Shown here: positions 32,765-43,856 of the stretch, piece by piece
Layout of the letters: every line of letters begins with the position of its first letter
How positions within the stretch are numbered: the first letter of the stretch is position 1
Notes under the pieces: model-generated
The model's input: the letters and a program-made list of their open reading frames with translations, nothing else
What the model was told of the DNA's origin: nothing
Databases searched by the model: none
Translations under genes and position numbers: made by a program
Source of the DNA: Luzula sylvatica
Lineage: Eukaryota; Streptophyta; Magnoliopsida; Poales; Juncaceae
DNA: 64,000 nucleotides
Direction: 5' to 3'
Assembly (NCBI GenBank): GCA_946800325.1
Contig: OX326958.1
Coordinates: forward strand, 16,706,992-16,770,991

Positions 32765-34160
32765 ATAAAAAAATTGAAAGTACGAAAATGTAAACACGAT
32801 AAAGTAAGTAAAAAAATAAAAGTACGGAAATGTAAATATGATGAAGTAAACAAGATAAAAATTAAATATGGAAAAGTAAATTACGGAAAGGTAAATACGA
32901 TAAATTAAATAACATAAAACTAAATACGGAAAACTAAAATGTCGGGTGCGTACAATAGTCGTAGTTACGAACGGATACATAATTTACGGAGAACACAAAC
33001 AATTGCGGATGGGTGGTTGATAGACACATACAACAACAAAAGGAGTGTAGAAACTTCATGTTGTAAGAAAATAAAATAAATCCGAATAAAAATAACAGAA
33101 AAAATAAAGAAATGACACCAAATATGATCACAGAGTTGTGAAAAACGGTGCTTACGGCTACAGGAGCAGCCTCACCGTCACAAACAAAGTGACGAATCTC
33201 ATATAATAGTTTCAATTGCAAAGGTTTTTCAAGGGCGTAGAGCATTAATAACGACTAACTAGCTCTACAAAAACAACAAACATAACAACTATCCAATATG
33301 TCACATGATCACTCGATAACGCTCTCAAGATTATGCTACCTCCCCTCTCCGATATTTCAATAATACTGGAATGACAAATCTGACAAATCGTTCAAATAGA
33401 AAAACTTAGGGTGTCTATTAGAATTTATATTTGTAAGTCAATTATAATAATTTGACTAGAATGTGTTTGTGCAGAAATGTTGTGATTTTTTCATAATCAA
33501 ATATGTTTGTCTTATTAATTTAACTATATAATTATCTAATATACGCACATCTATCTAGTATACATATTATTAATGTGGTGTTCGTTTTAATTCACGTGCA
33601 TTCAAAAATCACAGAATCATGATATTAGGTTTAGAAGATATTTTGTGTAAAGAGCAAGATATTATTGGGTTTAGTTTTTACAATAAAATTATTGTCTGCA
33701 TAATGTGATTATAATCTGAGTATAAAATAACACGAACATCATTGCTTGACTGAATATTTTCATGTTTTGCGGGCTTGGTTGATTTTTAATTTGTCAAAAC
33801 AACACTAGGAATATAAAAATTTCAAAATAATTATTTTGATATTTTCGAAATTTCAAAATATTCTTCTTATACATGAACCGTACATTTAAAATATTAAAAT
33901 ATTTTTTCCAAAACAACACTAGGAATATCTCTTTCAAAACAAAAAACAGGAATAAAAAAACTATAAAACTATTTATTTTAAGAAAAAACATTCTCATAAT
34001 ATAGCTCCGTTGATATTATCATGTCATCTCTTAAGCATTTTGCCTAACATCATTTTGTTAATGTAAATACGAAATGTAATGAGTGCATTACATGCTGATA
34101 CTATTAACAAATGGTAATATGATTATTGCACAAAACATTGTATTCTGAATCGAAATCTAC
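32765..34160. repeat. Spacer, then block R copy 3 (left part)
   Basis: Positions 32765-32935 are AT-rich with repeats of TACGGAAA/GTAAATA. From 33143 the sequence matches 16328 onward, including the minus-strand coding-like EKPLQLKLLYEIRHFVCDGE at 33143-33245. The block is split by the copia element at 34161 and resumes at 39943. Confidence 0.7.
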
Positions 34161-34723
34161 TGTTGTTTAATTTAGACCTAGAGAGGGGTGAATAGGAAGT
34201 CCTACGGTCTAATTTTCGCGATAATGGATACAATTACAATTTTGTGCGGAAGCGTAAATAAATTAGAGAAAGAAATACAATACCGAAACAAATAACACGC
34301 GATATTTGTTTACGGAGTTCGGTAGGTGGTTGCTTTGTAGCTTTAACTCACCGACTACTTGCTCAATCGACCGACTCGATTGATTGCAAGTACCTACGTC
34401 TCTGGGGTTCCCTTGCGTCTTTTCGGCTTTCGATTGAATACCCAACTCAAACAATTACAAGGTTTGCCTTGAACGATTTACACGAATTTATCGATGAATG
34501 GCGGGGTTTACAATTAGTAAATAGCCTATTACAATTTACTACTAACGAACTAGTCGTGATCGGTCACGCAAGTTGGGAATCGTTTAGTAATGGATTCGAA
34601 ATTGGATCTAATAATCTCTAAGAATGTTTAGATGATTAAGCTCAAGATTTTAAAGCTAAGATTCTCTCTTTTGATTGGGAAAATAGATTAGTTGAGATGA
34701 TGAGAGAGAATGAGGGAAGAGTT

Positions 34724-34733
34724 CTATTTATAG
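34724..34733 (-). promoter_or_regulatory. TATA-like box of the copia LTR
   Basis: The minus strand reads CTATAAATAG inside a small palindrome with TTCTAT/ATAGAA. The equivalent box in the other LTR is near 39386-39395. Its place after the repeat array fits a U3/R boundary shortly downstream. Confidence 0.55.
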
Positions 34734-34772
34734 AACACATAGACCATTTCCTTAACATGTTTTTTCTGCATA

Positions 34773-35430
34773 GTCCGTTATAACTGACCTGAGGTCCGTT
34801 ACAACGGACTCAAAGTCAAACTAGCCGTTACAGGCAATATATTCGAAAATTCCATAGTCCGTTATAACTGAGTTTAGGTCCGTTATAACCGACCTACTCC
34901 GTTACAACGGAGTTTAAGTCCGTTATAACCGACATCGTACTGTGATCAGATTTATTCTATAGTCCGTTATAACTGAGTTTAGGTCCGTTATAACCGACCT
35001 ACTCCGTTACAACTGAGTTTAGGTCCGTTATAACCGACATCTTACTGTGACTTCACTTCAGATTTATTCTATGGTTCCGTTATAACTGAGACTCTTCCGT
35101 TATAACGGTTAGTATATGTCCGTTACAACGGATTGGTGATTCCGTTACAACGGTTGGTTGGTTATTCTGAAGTGAGTTCACAAGTCCGTTATAACCGAGT
35201 GTAGGTCCGTTGTAACTGACATACTCCGTTATAACTGACATGAGGTCCGTTATAACGGACATGCTCTTATTAACACGGTTACTGTAAGTCTGTTATAACT
35301 GACCTGAATTCCGTTATAACTGACAGGATGTCCGTTACAACGGACATGTAGTCCGTTATAACTGACATGCTCTTTTTAACCATATTTATGTATGTCCGTT
35401 ATAACTGACCTGAGGTCCGTTATAACCGAC
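34773..35430 (-). promoter_or_regulatory. Array of about 25 GTCCGTTATAACNGAC repeats in the LTR
   Basis: About 25 copies of a near-palindromic unit, consensus GTCCGTTATAACTGAC with variants CCGTTACAACGG and CCGTTATAACCG, are spaced mostly 15-30 bp apart. Both arms contain AACGG/AACNG, the core recognised by MYB proteins, so each unit offers facing half-sites. On the transcribed strand the array lies directly upstream of CTATAAATAG (34724-34733). The shorter LTR keeps about 15 copies (39431-39800). The enhancer role is inferred. Confidence 0.6.
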
Positions 35431-36529
35431 ATGCTTCTGAAAATCTGTTTTGTTATTTCATCATTTTAATGGATTTCGAATATATTTCTTTGACTAATCT
35501 TGAGCTTAATAATACATAAACAAGTTTAGGGATACCTATAAGTTGTTTTGGTGATTTATGTGATACCCCAACTTGCGGAATCTTCGATGTCTTGATGTCT
35601 TCACTTGATCATGCGTTTTCGTGCCATCGTTTCTTCACCGTCTTGACTTCCGACGTCTTGATTCTTCTTTTGATCCTTTTGTGGGTTACATATTCTATTT
35701 CTATAAATGTCACTCCCACATATAGATTAGTGATATCGACATTATTTTGAGATAATCAAACCCTAGGAAATTTGAACCAACAAACTCTCCCTTTTGATTC
35801 ATTTCAAAATAATGTCGATTTGGAGAGTTGAATCGATTACCGAGTAACTTTCCATATGATTTTCTCTTCTCCCCCTTTTTGAAAAGGATCAAAAGGGAAT
35901 AGAGCGTAATCATACGAGAAACTCCCCCCTACATACAAGCTCCCCCTAAATCGTTGCTTTTTGCAATTTTAGGATTGTATATAGATGAATTTCGCAAATT
36001 GATGTTGAGTTTTTCATTTTGTAAAGATGTATGAAAAGATTTTTTAGTGTAAAATAGGTTTTAACAAAGATTCTCAACATTAGCGATGTATTCAAAAAAT
36101 AACCGAGAACTTAATAAATTTTGAAACTCAAATGTAATTTTCAAGAGTATGCATACCTAGCTCGAGCCATGGACTCGAGTCTTGATCTAAAACGCACGAC
36201 TCCTCGAGTGACACTTTTCAACATCCATTTACGTCGAGACATTAGCTCCCTTGATGGTACAAGGTGATGATGTTGAGTTTGGTACGCATATTTATTTAAT
36301 GTTATTGCGTCTTTCCGATTCGTTTTCCATTTAGCATACCTACATACTAGTCAAAATACCTTTCTCGTCTTTTTGTAAGTGTAGAGATGATTGAATTATC
36401 AAGAAAGAAAATGGTCAAGATATTCGAATCAACTAAACCCGAGTTTAGTGATGCGAATTCTTGTATTAGCACTCCCCCTCAAACTATGGCTAAGTTTACA
36501 CGTGGATGAGGGAGTGCATTGTCCATGAC

Positions 36530-38757
36530 TTAAGTCGCTTTCATACACACCCCATTTGAGGTGGAGGTGCTAGCCATGTTTCGATCTTTTCGAAGCCACA
36601 ACCAATTGGAATTTGGTTGCGGTTTTCGAAGGGGACAACCCGTGGAAATATGTCCCATATTGCAACAATAGTTGCAAAATGCGCGAGTTGGTTTATTTGT
36701 GTTTTTCGAACTCTTGACAAAGTGAGATTTGAAGTGGTTTGAGTAATCTTTCGGTTGGGTTATCGTCTTTGTCGACTTATCACAATTATTAGTTGATTTA
36801 GAAAATCGTTGTGTGCTTGTGAAATGTTTGGGAGTACGTTGTTGGTTATTAGCGGCATGTGGTGAACTCACCTTATAGAAGTATCCATTTGATCCCCGTT
36901 TGTATAACCATTCGGTTCGTCCCGTATGGTTATCTCTATAAGACGAGTGAGGTGCATAATGATTAACCCTATTATAGTTTCTAACATTTTTAGGTTGGTT
37001 AATTTTAGCACTTTTACCCTTATTTGAATCGCAGTACATGAAAGCATTTCCGCGATTCGTATTAGCATTGTACTCCCGTTTACCTTTTTGACCTTGAGAT
37101 TTTGAAGACACGGGTTTATGACCGTTAGTCTTCTTAAATCCTAGACCCGTCTTATCATTGGGATTTTGTCCCTCCAAGACTTTGTCCAATGAAGGAGTGC
37201 ATGGTGCAAGAGACACACACGTACTCTTCAAGGACTCATTCACAAATTTCAAATTTTGAATTTCGACTTTTAGAGAGGAAGTCTCACTTTTTAAGGCTTG
37301 ACATTCGCATTTTGAAAATCCGTTAAATTCGGTTAATTGTGCTTTGTGCGACTTTACCGACAACTCAAGAGACGATACCTTAGCCGTGAGATTTTGAATT
37401 GTGCTATCTTTTTCAATCTCACTTTGTCGAAGTCGATTGACTTCTCGCATTAGACTCGTGTAGGAGTCAACTTCTAACTCAATTTCCGATTCATCGGATG
37501 AGCTAGAATCTTCCTTTATAGAAATTGATTTAAATTTAGAGTTTAGTTGTACCTCATGATCGGAATCATGCGAAGCATCGATGTTGGAGATATGTGGAAT
37601 GTCTTGAGGAGGTGCGACACTCAGAATTTTGATTTCTTGCGGTTCCTCTTGTGAAGCTCGTTGAAGGATCAAGGCTTGAATGGCCCGTTCAACCACATCG
37701 CCATTTGGAGAGTCGATTTCCGCCATTAATGTCACATTGGTGATTTTGTGCTCGAGATTGCACTCCGAGTCGGAGAATGTGCTCGAGCACTCCATTTCTC
37801 TCAATGGATCCGAATCGACAAATAAAGCCTTTGTTTTGCTTACATCTTTCACCTCCCTTTTTCCTTTTGGATTGTCTTCACATTTGTTCCAAGGTGCGTG
37901 TTCGGGGTATATGGTCCAACACGTGTCGGTTGTGTGTCCCATTTTCTTGCACTCAAAACACATCGGTTTCAAGTGTTGGCGCTTTCGATCGTCGTTGAAT
38001 TTGCGCTCCCGGTCCTTCAAATTCTCGTGTCTCCTTGTCAACGAAGACATTTCATTTTCGTATTCGTTCGTGTCGACAACGAATTTGGCTTGATGTTCGG
38101 AATATGAGGTGCTTCCTATATTGTTGCTTCGTTGGTTCATGCGTGCCTCGAAATTCCGTAGATAACTTACGAGAATTTCCGGAGTGATGTCTTGGATAGC
38201 CATCATGGTTTCCAAGGTGACGAGGAGAGTTTCCCAACTTGACGGCATCGTTCGAATAAGCTTACCTACAACTCGAGAATTTGTTAGTGTTTCTCCTAGA
38301 GCGATGAATCCGTTTTTGATATGGGTCATTCGTGAGTACATATCATCTACGGATTCATTCTCGATCATTCGGAAATGATCAAATGATTGTTCGATTCCAT
38401 TAATTTGGTTCTCTTCATTCTATCATTTCCTTCAAATCGGTCTAGGAGCGCTCGCCACATAGAATGAGATGTGGTACATCCATCCACAATTATGGAAAGT
38501 GACCCGACAATATTTGTGAGAATAAGATTTTGAGCATATGTGTCGGCGGTCACATCGAGATCGGTGCCGTGGCATAATTTTCTTGTGGGATCGGTTTCGG
38601 AGGTGCTTACCGTATAAACCTCAAAACCCTTTTCTACCACCGATCTCAATTTTTGGAAAGTGAAAACATTTAACATGCATCGCTTCCAAAGATAACAATT
38701 ATTTCCATCTAATTTATCGGGATATGTAATTTGGTACCTATTACCGATTGAGGCCAT
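36530..38757 (-). pseudogene. Copia Gag, one frameshift
   Basis: The likely start is ATG 38757 (MASIGNRYQITYPDKLDG). The N-terminal part has the plant copia capsid (UBN2-like) pattern, with YLWKRCMLN and MWRALLDRFEG. A one-base deletion near 38365-38395 changes frame within the stretch SFDHFRMIENE; from there an open frame of 612 codons runs to 36530. It carries a zinc knuckle CFECKKMGHTTDTC, a predicted coiled coil (REVNRLRQSEIEKDSTIQN through LKVEIQNLKFVNESL), and a second knuckle CNYCCNMGHISTGC near the C-terminus. Gag forms the particle that packages element RNA. The frame ends soon after the second knuckle with no polyprotein following. Apart from the single shift it is open, so the break may be recent. 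Confidence 0.85.
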
Positions 38758-38804
38758 GGTCGTATACAAGTTTGTCACTTACCCAAATAGACGGTTTGTA
38801 TTTT

Positions 38805-38816
38805 GCTCTGATACCA
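38805..38816 (-). other. Copia primer-binding site
   Basis: TGGTATCAGAGC on the minus strand, two bases inside the 5' LTR, complementary to the 3' end of plant initiator tRNA-Met. Confidence 0.9.
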
Positions 38817-38818
38817 AT

Positions 38819-39937
38819 TGTTGTTTAATTTAGACCTAGAGAGGGGTGAATAGGAAGTCCTACGGTCTAATTTTCGCGATAATGGATACAATTACAATTT
38901 TGTGCGGAAGCGTAAATAAATTAGAGAAAGAAATACAATACCGAAACAAATAACACGCGATATTTGTTTACAGAGTTCGGTAGGTGGTTGCTTTGTAGCT
39001 TTAACTCACCGGCTACTTGCTCAATCGACCGACTCGATTGATTGCAAGTACCTACGTCTCCGGGGTTCCCTTGCGCCTTTTCGGATTTCGATTGAATACC
39101 CAACTCAAACAATTACAAGGTTTGCCTTGAACGATTTACACGAATTTATCGATGAATGGCGGGCTTTACAATTAGTAACTAGCCTATTACAATTTACTAC
39201 TAACGAACTAGTCGTGATCGGTCACGCAAGTTGGGAATCGTTTAGTAATGGATTCGAAATTGGATCTAATAATCTCTAAGAATGTTTAGATGATTAAGCT
39301 CAAGATTTTAAAGCTAAGATTCTCTCTTTTGATTGGGAAAATATATTAGTTGAGATGATGAGAGAGAATGAGGGAAGAGTTCTATTTATAGAACACATAG
39401 ACCATTTCCTTAACATGCTTTTTCTGCACAGTCCGTTATAACTGACCTGAGGTCCGTTACAACGGACTCAAAGTCAAACTAGCCGTTACAGGCAATATAT
39501 TCGAAAATTTCATAGTCCGTTATAACTAAGTTTAGGTCCGTTATAACCGACCTACTCCGTTACGACGGAGTTTAAGTCCGTTATAACCGACATCGTACTG
39601 TGATCAGATTTATTCTATAGTCCGTTATAACTGAGTTTAGATCCGTTATAACCGACCTACTCCGTTACAACTGAGTTTAGGTCCGTTATAACCGACATCT
39701 TACTGTGACTTCACTTCAGATTTATTCTATGGTTCCGTTATAACTGAGACTCTTCCGTTATAACGGTTAGTATATGTCCGTTACAACGGATTGGTGATTC
39801 CGTTCCGACGTCTTGATTCTTCTTTTGATCCTTTTGTGGGTTACATATTCTATTTCTATAAATGTCACTCCCACATATAGATTAGTGATATCGACATTAC
39901 TTTGAGATAATCAAACCCTAGGAAATTTGAACCAACA
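38819..39937 (-). repeat. 5' LTR of the copia element (short form)
   Basis: It is 1119 bp, exactly 503 bp shorter than its partner. The deletion joins ATTCCGTT to CCGACGTC near 39800 with about two bases of microhomology and removes roughly 10 of the 25 palindromes but keeps the TATA-like box. Confidence 0.9.
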
Positions 39938-39942
39938 TCTAC

Positions 39943-40690
39943 AATAAATTTAGTCAATTTTATAACACAAATGGTATAAACGATGAAAATATTAATTTCA
40001 TTTCCACCCAAAACGAGAAAGACGTGCCTCTTTAGTACAACGCAAAATAAAAATTATCAACATAACACAAAATAAATTTTCTTTTTTTCTTTGAATTAGA
40101 TGCTACATACGAATGAAAATTTAGAAACAGCCACAACTAAATTTAGTCAGTTTAGTGAAAACCCGAGCCACTTTCGATAAGAATCCCGACGACCTTCTAG
40201 AAGGCACGTGCGTTTCTTCGATAATAACTAAATGCGTATTCCTAGACTGTCACTTCAAACCATTTTAAATCATCCGTCAAACCGAATACAACATGCAATT
40301 GATGCGGCGAGAGAATACAACGATATGTTTATTGTTGCGTAGACACAAACTGTGCATGTTGTTTACATTCGTCGTGTGCTCGACTGCCTAACTTCATTGA
40401 AGTTAACCGCGGAAGACTCCTGCTCAGTAAATTAACTCTATCTTTCGATTATCCTCCAATATGCCATCACAAACTATACTTGTGGAATTAGTTAGTTGAA
40501 TTATTAATTAAAAGAAAAAATTATGGATCTTTCGAAATACTAAAAATGAAGAATGTTATAATATACGATATATCATGCTTAACCAATGCAGTAAAACATT
40601 TTTGACATGAATGAATCATTAAGTTGACATGACTAGCAATCTTTTCCTTTAAATAAATATAAAATGATCTAAAAATATTTATTTAATGCA
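39943..40690. repeat. Block R copy 3 (right part)
   Basis: It continues exactly where 34155 stops, following the order of R copy 5 at 62306-63100. It includes a chimeric DC1 scrap (40125-40430) and the tail with TCTATCTTTCGATTATCCTC. Confidence 0.75.
40125..40430. pseudogene. Chimeric DC1 scrap, R copy 3
   Basis: Antisense DC1-B-type C-terminus joined to sense DC1-A-type domain 2, with the DC1-A part extending further than in copy 2 (through TTCATTGAAGTTAACCGCGG). Stop codons are present in the sense part. Confidence 0.78.
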
Positions 40691-41150
40691 TCGTAAATTT
40701 CGAAAGGATATACATGAACCGTAAATTTAAATTATTAAAATATTTTTGCCAAAACAACACTCTCAAAGGAAAATACAGAAATGAAAAACAGAAACTACAA
40801 AACCATTTATTTAGAAAGAGCCACAACTAAATTTAGTGAGTTTAGTGAAAACCCGAGCCTTTTTTCGTTACAAGAAACATGAATATTCATCTCTTGTGTG
40901 GTATAAGTTATAACCCAATTGCTCTTTGTATTGGGACACCTTTTTTCGTTACACCAGAAACATTTCGACTTTATTTTGTCATCTAGCATCAACACCGGGC
41001 CTTCTGGACGCGTTCTAACTCTCTACGGCAACCTTGCGCATGGAGGATGAACCATAACCTTCTCCTTCTATATATTCACTAATAAGCTTCAAGTTATTGA
41101 AATATTTGATAAAAAAATATATAAAACTAAAATTTGTATTAAACCCCGCT
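40686..41150 (-). pseudogene. DC1-B/DC1-C fusion fragment
   Basis: Positions 40686-40856 match the 3' flank and C-terminal end of DC1-B (23212-23363). At ACCCGAGCC they join sequence of DC1-C exon 2 and its intron (compare 11345-11610), including LMLDDKIKSKCFWCNEKRCP. The phrase CCTTTTTTCGTTAC occurs both at the junction and again 75 bases on, suggesting it served as the joining homology. No functional frame results. Confidence 0.75.
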
Positions 41151-41152
41151 GC

Positions 41153-41863
41153 CGTGAATATGTAGATTTTTATGAAACACTTGGACTAATTTTATTGAGG
41201 GGAAAATATGCATTCCGTGAATATGTAGTTCCATATGCACGCTATTAATAGAAGGCCGACCCATGTCAGTTGACTTCTCAATATGATAGCGCCATTTGAA
41301 GTGCATTTGGAGTACTTCTAAGTTACCACATATATTTATATTGATTGTGTGTATTTGTAATACATGCTCATGAAATTTATTAGTATATCTCTTATATTAA
41401 ATAATTATATTGTTTTAAAAAATTATGGGATTCGGTTGATCTTATTATATTTAATATAATATTTTATGTCAATTTATATATATGTACAATTGTTATCTAG
41501 GACCGTTGCGGTAGTAAGACGACACTATGGCGTTCGCTGCTGTCAAATGCTAAATTATACGTCGAAACAATGGTTGCCCGCTACAAGCTATTTAAAACAT
41601 TACATAATTCTTATTGGTTTCTCAAAAACCCCGTTATAGTAAAATAGTACATACAAGTTTCTATTAGTTTTCAAAATTTTCGCAAAAAAACGAAACATGA
41701 AGTCTTAACACCTTACAAAAATGCATTATAATGTTTATTTAATACTTGCAAAAATTGATGTCTCATACGAGCATAATACCCAATTCAAGTTTTTCTCAAA
41801 AAAATAATAATTAATCCCCAAGAGGCCTCTATAAACGAGAAAAATACTCAATTTCCGTGTGTG
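41153..41863. repeat. Copy of the 15.5-16.2 kb spacer block
   Basis: Same order as 15500-16203, directly following the DC1 fusion fragment. The joining point is AATATGTAGA near 41160. No coding sequence. Confidence 0.7.
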
Positions 41864-42012
41864 TGGGGGGGTGGATATGTGGGGTGTGTGTGGGTGCGCG
41901 CGCGCACGCGCGTGTGTGCATGCATGCGGGTGGGTGTGTGTTGGTGTGTGTGTGGGTGTGGGTGGGTGTGGGTGTGTGTGGGTGGGTGCGTGCACGTGTA
42001 TGTGTGTGTTCT
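41864..42012. repeat. GT/GGGTG microsatellite with GCGCGCGC
   Basis: GTGTGTGGGGGGG, GCGCGCGCACGCGCG, GCATGCATGCGGGTGGG and repeated GGTGTGTGG. It is the counterpart of 16204-16327. All frames through it on both strands are repeat translations. Confidence 0.9.
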
Positions 42013-42569
42013 AATATTTATCAAATTCATGTAGTTTTTTGATCTATTCGTATGTAAGCCTTTGGTATACTTGGCTTATACCGGTAGATTGTCGCGCCTA
42101 TTTATTTCGGGATGTGACAAATCGCAAAAAATGAAAATTGTCTCACGAAAAGATGTGACAAATCCTAAATTTCTTTAAATAAGAAAACTGAGAATGTAAA
42201 TCCCGTCTTCTCCAAATCATCTCACGAAAAGAAGCCAAACAATGGCTCCTCACGTACAGAAGCATAGCTTGAAGTTTCATGTTTGGACAATAACATTTTC
42301 TCGTCGAAATCAACGACGATGCCTCGTGATAAAATGGAAACCACCGTTCCACCTGAAATTGAGCAGAGAGTGTGAGAGAAAGTACAATTTTGCCAAAGAA
42401 CTTTTCTTCCTCTCTAAATCGAACGATCCGTTTATGACCCGTTTCGTTCAAAACTTGAAATTAACCGAAAATAATCAAAATTGGACGAGAGAAATCGCGC
42501 TTAACACTATATACTTCGTTTCTCTTCCATTCAAACCATGATTCAACATAGTTTCGCTCTGATACCAAT
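42013..42569 (-). mobile_element. Internal fragment of a second copia-type element
   Basis: The minus-strand primer-binding site TGGTATCAGAGC at 42556-42567 lies two bases inside the LTR at 42570-43167. The adjoining sequence to about 42140 has frames on both strands (up to 102 codons) that I cannot assign. The other LTR is missing, so the element is truncated on this side, next to the microsatellite. Confidence 0.6.
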
Positions 42570-43167
42570 TGTTGGGACGGCGGCAACGATCCGGCACCGC
42601 CCCTTGAATAAAATAATAAATTTGCCCGTACAAATGGACCGTAATAACTATGTGAATTCAACCGAATAAACTTAATCAAAATCGTACCTTACCGTATGCG
42701 GAAGCGTATGAAATCCGTTCGAATTGATGTCGCGTCATCACCGTTGTTGCGTTCAATGAAGCCTTAATTGCAAGAATGGATTACAAGTAATTTATGATGT
42801 CCAATTTAGAGTTCTTTTGATTTTCTCTAATGGATCTCTCTTTCATCTTAATGGGGCAGATTCAAGAATGGAACATTATTATCATCATCATATGTACTTG
42901 AGACCAAATTGCTTATATAGTCACAAGACATTTTTTCACAAAGACATGCCTTTTGGGCTCCTAATGTGGATCTTCTAATTCAGCCATCATAGAAAATAGA
43001 ATCACCACCCACAATATTCTACACATCAAAGACTCACAACTTAATTGACACATTTAATGCTTAATTTTATAACTAAAATTGATCACTATATTATAAACAT
43101 ATAAATGACAATATTACAACACATAATATTTTACATATAAGTCCAATGTTGAAATAATGTTCCAACA
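42570..43167 (-). mobile_element. LTR of a second copia-type element
   Basis: It is 598 bp; on the minus strand it begins TGTTGGAACATTATTTC and ends CCGTCCCAACA, followed by AT and the tRNA-Met PBS. The sequence immediately outside (43168 on) matches 7214-7270, showing where the element inserted. Only one LTR is found. Confidence 0.75.
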
Positions 43168-43792
43168 GGTAATATAACCGAATCTTTAACTCAATTATCT
43201 TTTATCGCAATTATAACATCTCAACATATCATGGTTGGAAAGAACGATTAATGCGTTATGGCAGCTAAATTTAAGAAACATAATAACCTACTATATAATT
43301 TATAACATAAATGAAATAAATAACTAGAAATGAAATTTTGAGTTGTATTGGTCGAATTGAATTAAGAAGAATTCTTAACTACAAATTCATAAATTAATTT
43401 GTACTCTCGGATTATTCAAAGTGTCTATCCGAACCCGACCAACCAACTGATGAATTTATAAAAAATGATTCGGATTAGGTTCGGTGGGTTGGAGAATTAT
43501 TTTGCATGTACATTCCTAGTTCTACTTAGATAGTATTTAATCTTGACAGATGGATATGACAATGAAATCTTGGTGAAGTACCTTTAACTGAGGTGCGAGG
43601 TAAGAAATTTAGAATGATTATGAAAATGAATTCCTTTCTTTTATGAATAATTTAGGATTTTCATTTAATTCGAATTGATTTAGCAAAGTGTCCTTGACAA
43701 AAAATAGTTTCAAACAATATTGGGTTTGTATTCAAAATTGATTAGAACTTGTGCTTTTATCTAGATTCTTCTTCAAAATTCATTTTAATGTT
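43168..43792. other. AT-rich spacer
   Basis: Positions 43168-43230 match 7214-7270. The rest is unremarkable, and no gene is seen. Confidence 0.45.
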
Positions 43793-43800
43793 AATAAAAG

Positions 43801-43825
43801 TATGGCCCGGAGAACTCGGATCCGA

Positions 43826-43856
<31 letters not shown>

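Larger units (their letters stand above)
34161..35782 (-). repeat. 3' LTR of the copia element (long form)
   Basis: It is 1622 bp, TG...CA. It carries the full palindrome array (34773-35430) and a TATA-like box just beyond it (34724-34733). Compared with the other LTR it retains 503 bp (35147-35649). Confidence 0.9.
34161..39937 (-). mobile_element. Ty1/copia LTR retrotransposon, gag-only, full length
   Basis: LTRs at 34161-35782 and 38819-39937 start TGTTGG and end CAACA on the minus strand. TCTAC flanks both sides (34156-34160 and 39938-39942), and 62306-62310 in the paralogous block is the empty site. The primer-binding site TGGTATCAGAGC (38805-38816) is the initiator-tRNA-Met type usual in plant copia. 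A purine tract (AAAAGGGAGAG on the minus strand, about 35785-35795) abuts the 3' LTR. The interior encodes only Gag; no protease, integrase, reverse transcriptase or RNase H is seen, so it depends on enzymes from elsewhere. The LTRs are about 98% alike by eye outside one 503-bp deletion, so the insertion is fairly recent. Confidence 0.93.

Noticed and set aside
34773..35430. Regularly spaced short palindromes resembling a CRISPR array
   Set aside because: The spacing is irregular, the unit varies, the sequence lies inside an LTR of a plant retrotransposon, and there is no cas gene.
42242..42541. 99-codon plus frame next to the second copia LTR
   Set aside because: No recognisable domain, a minus frame overlaps it, and it lies antisense within the internal part of a truncated element.
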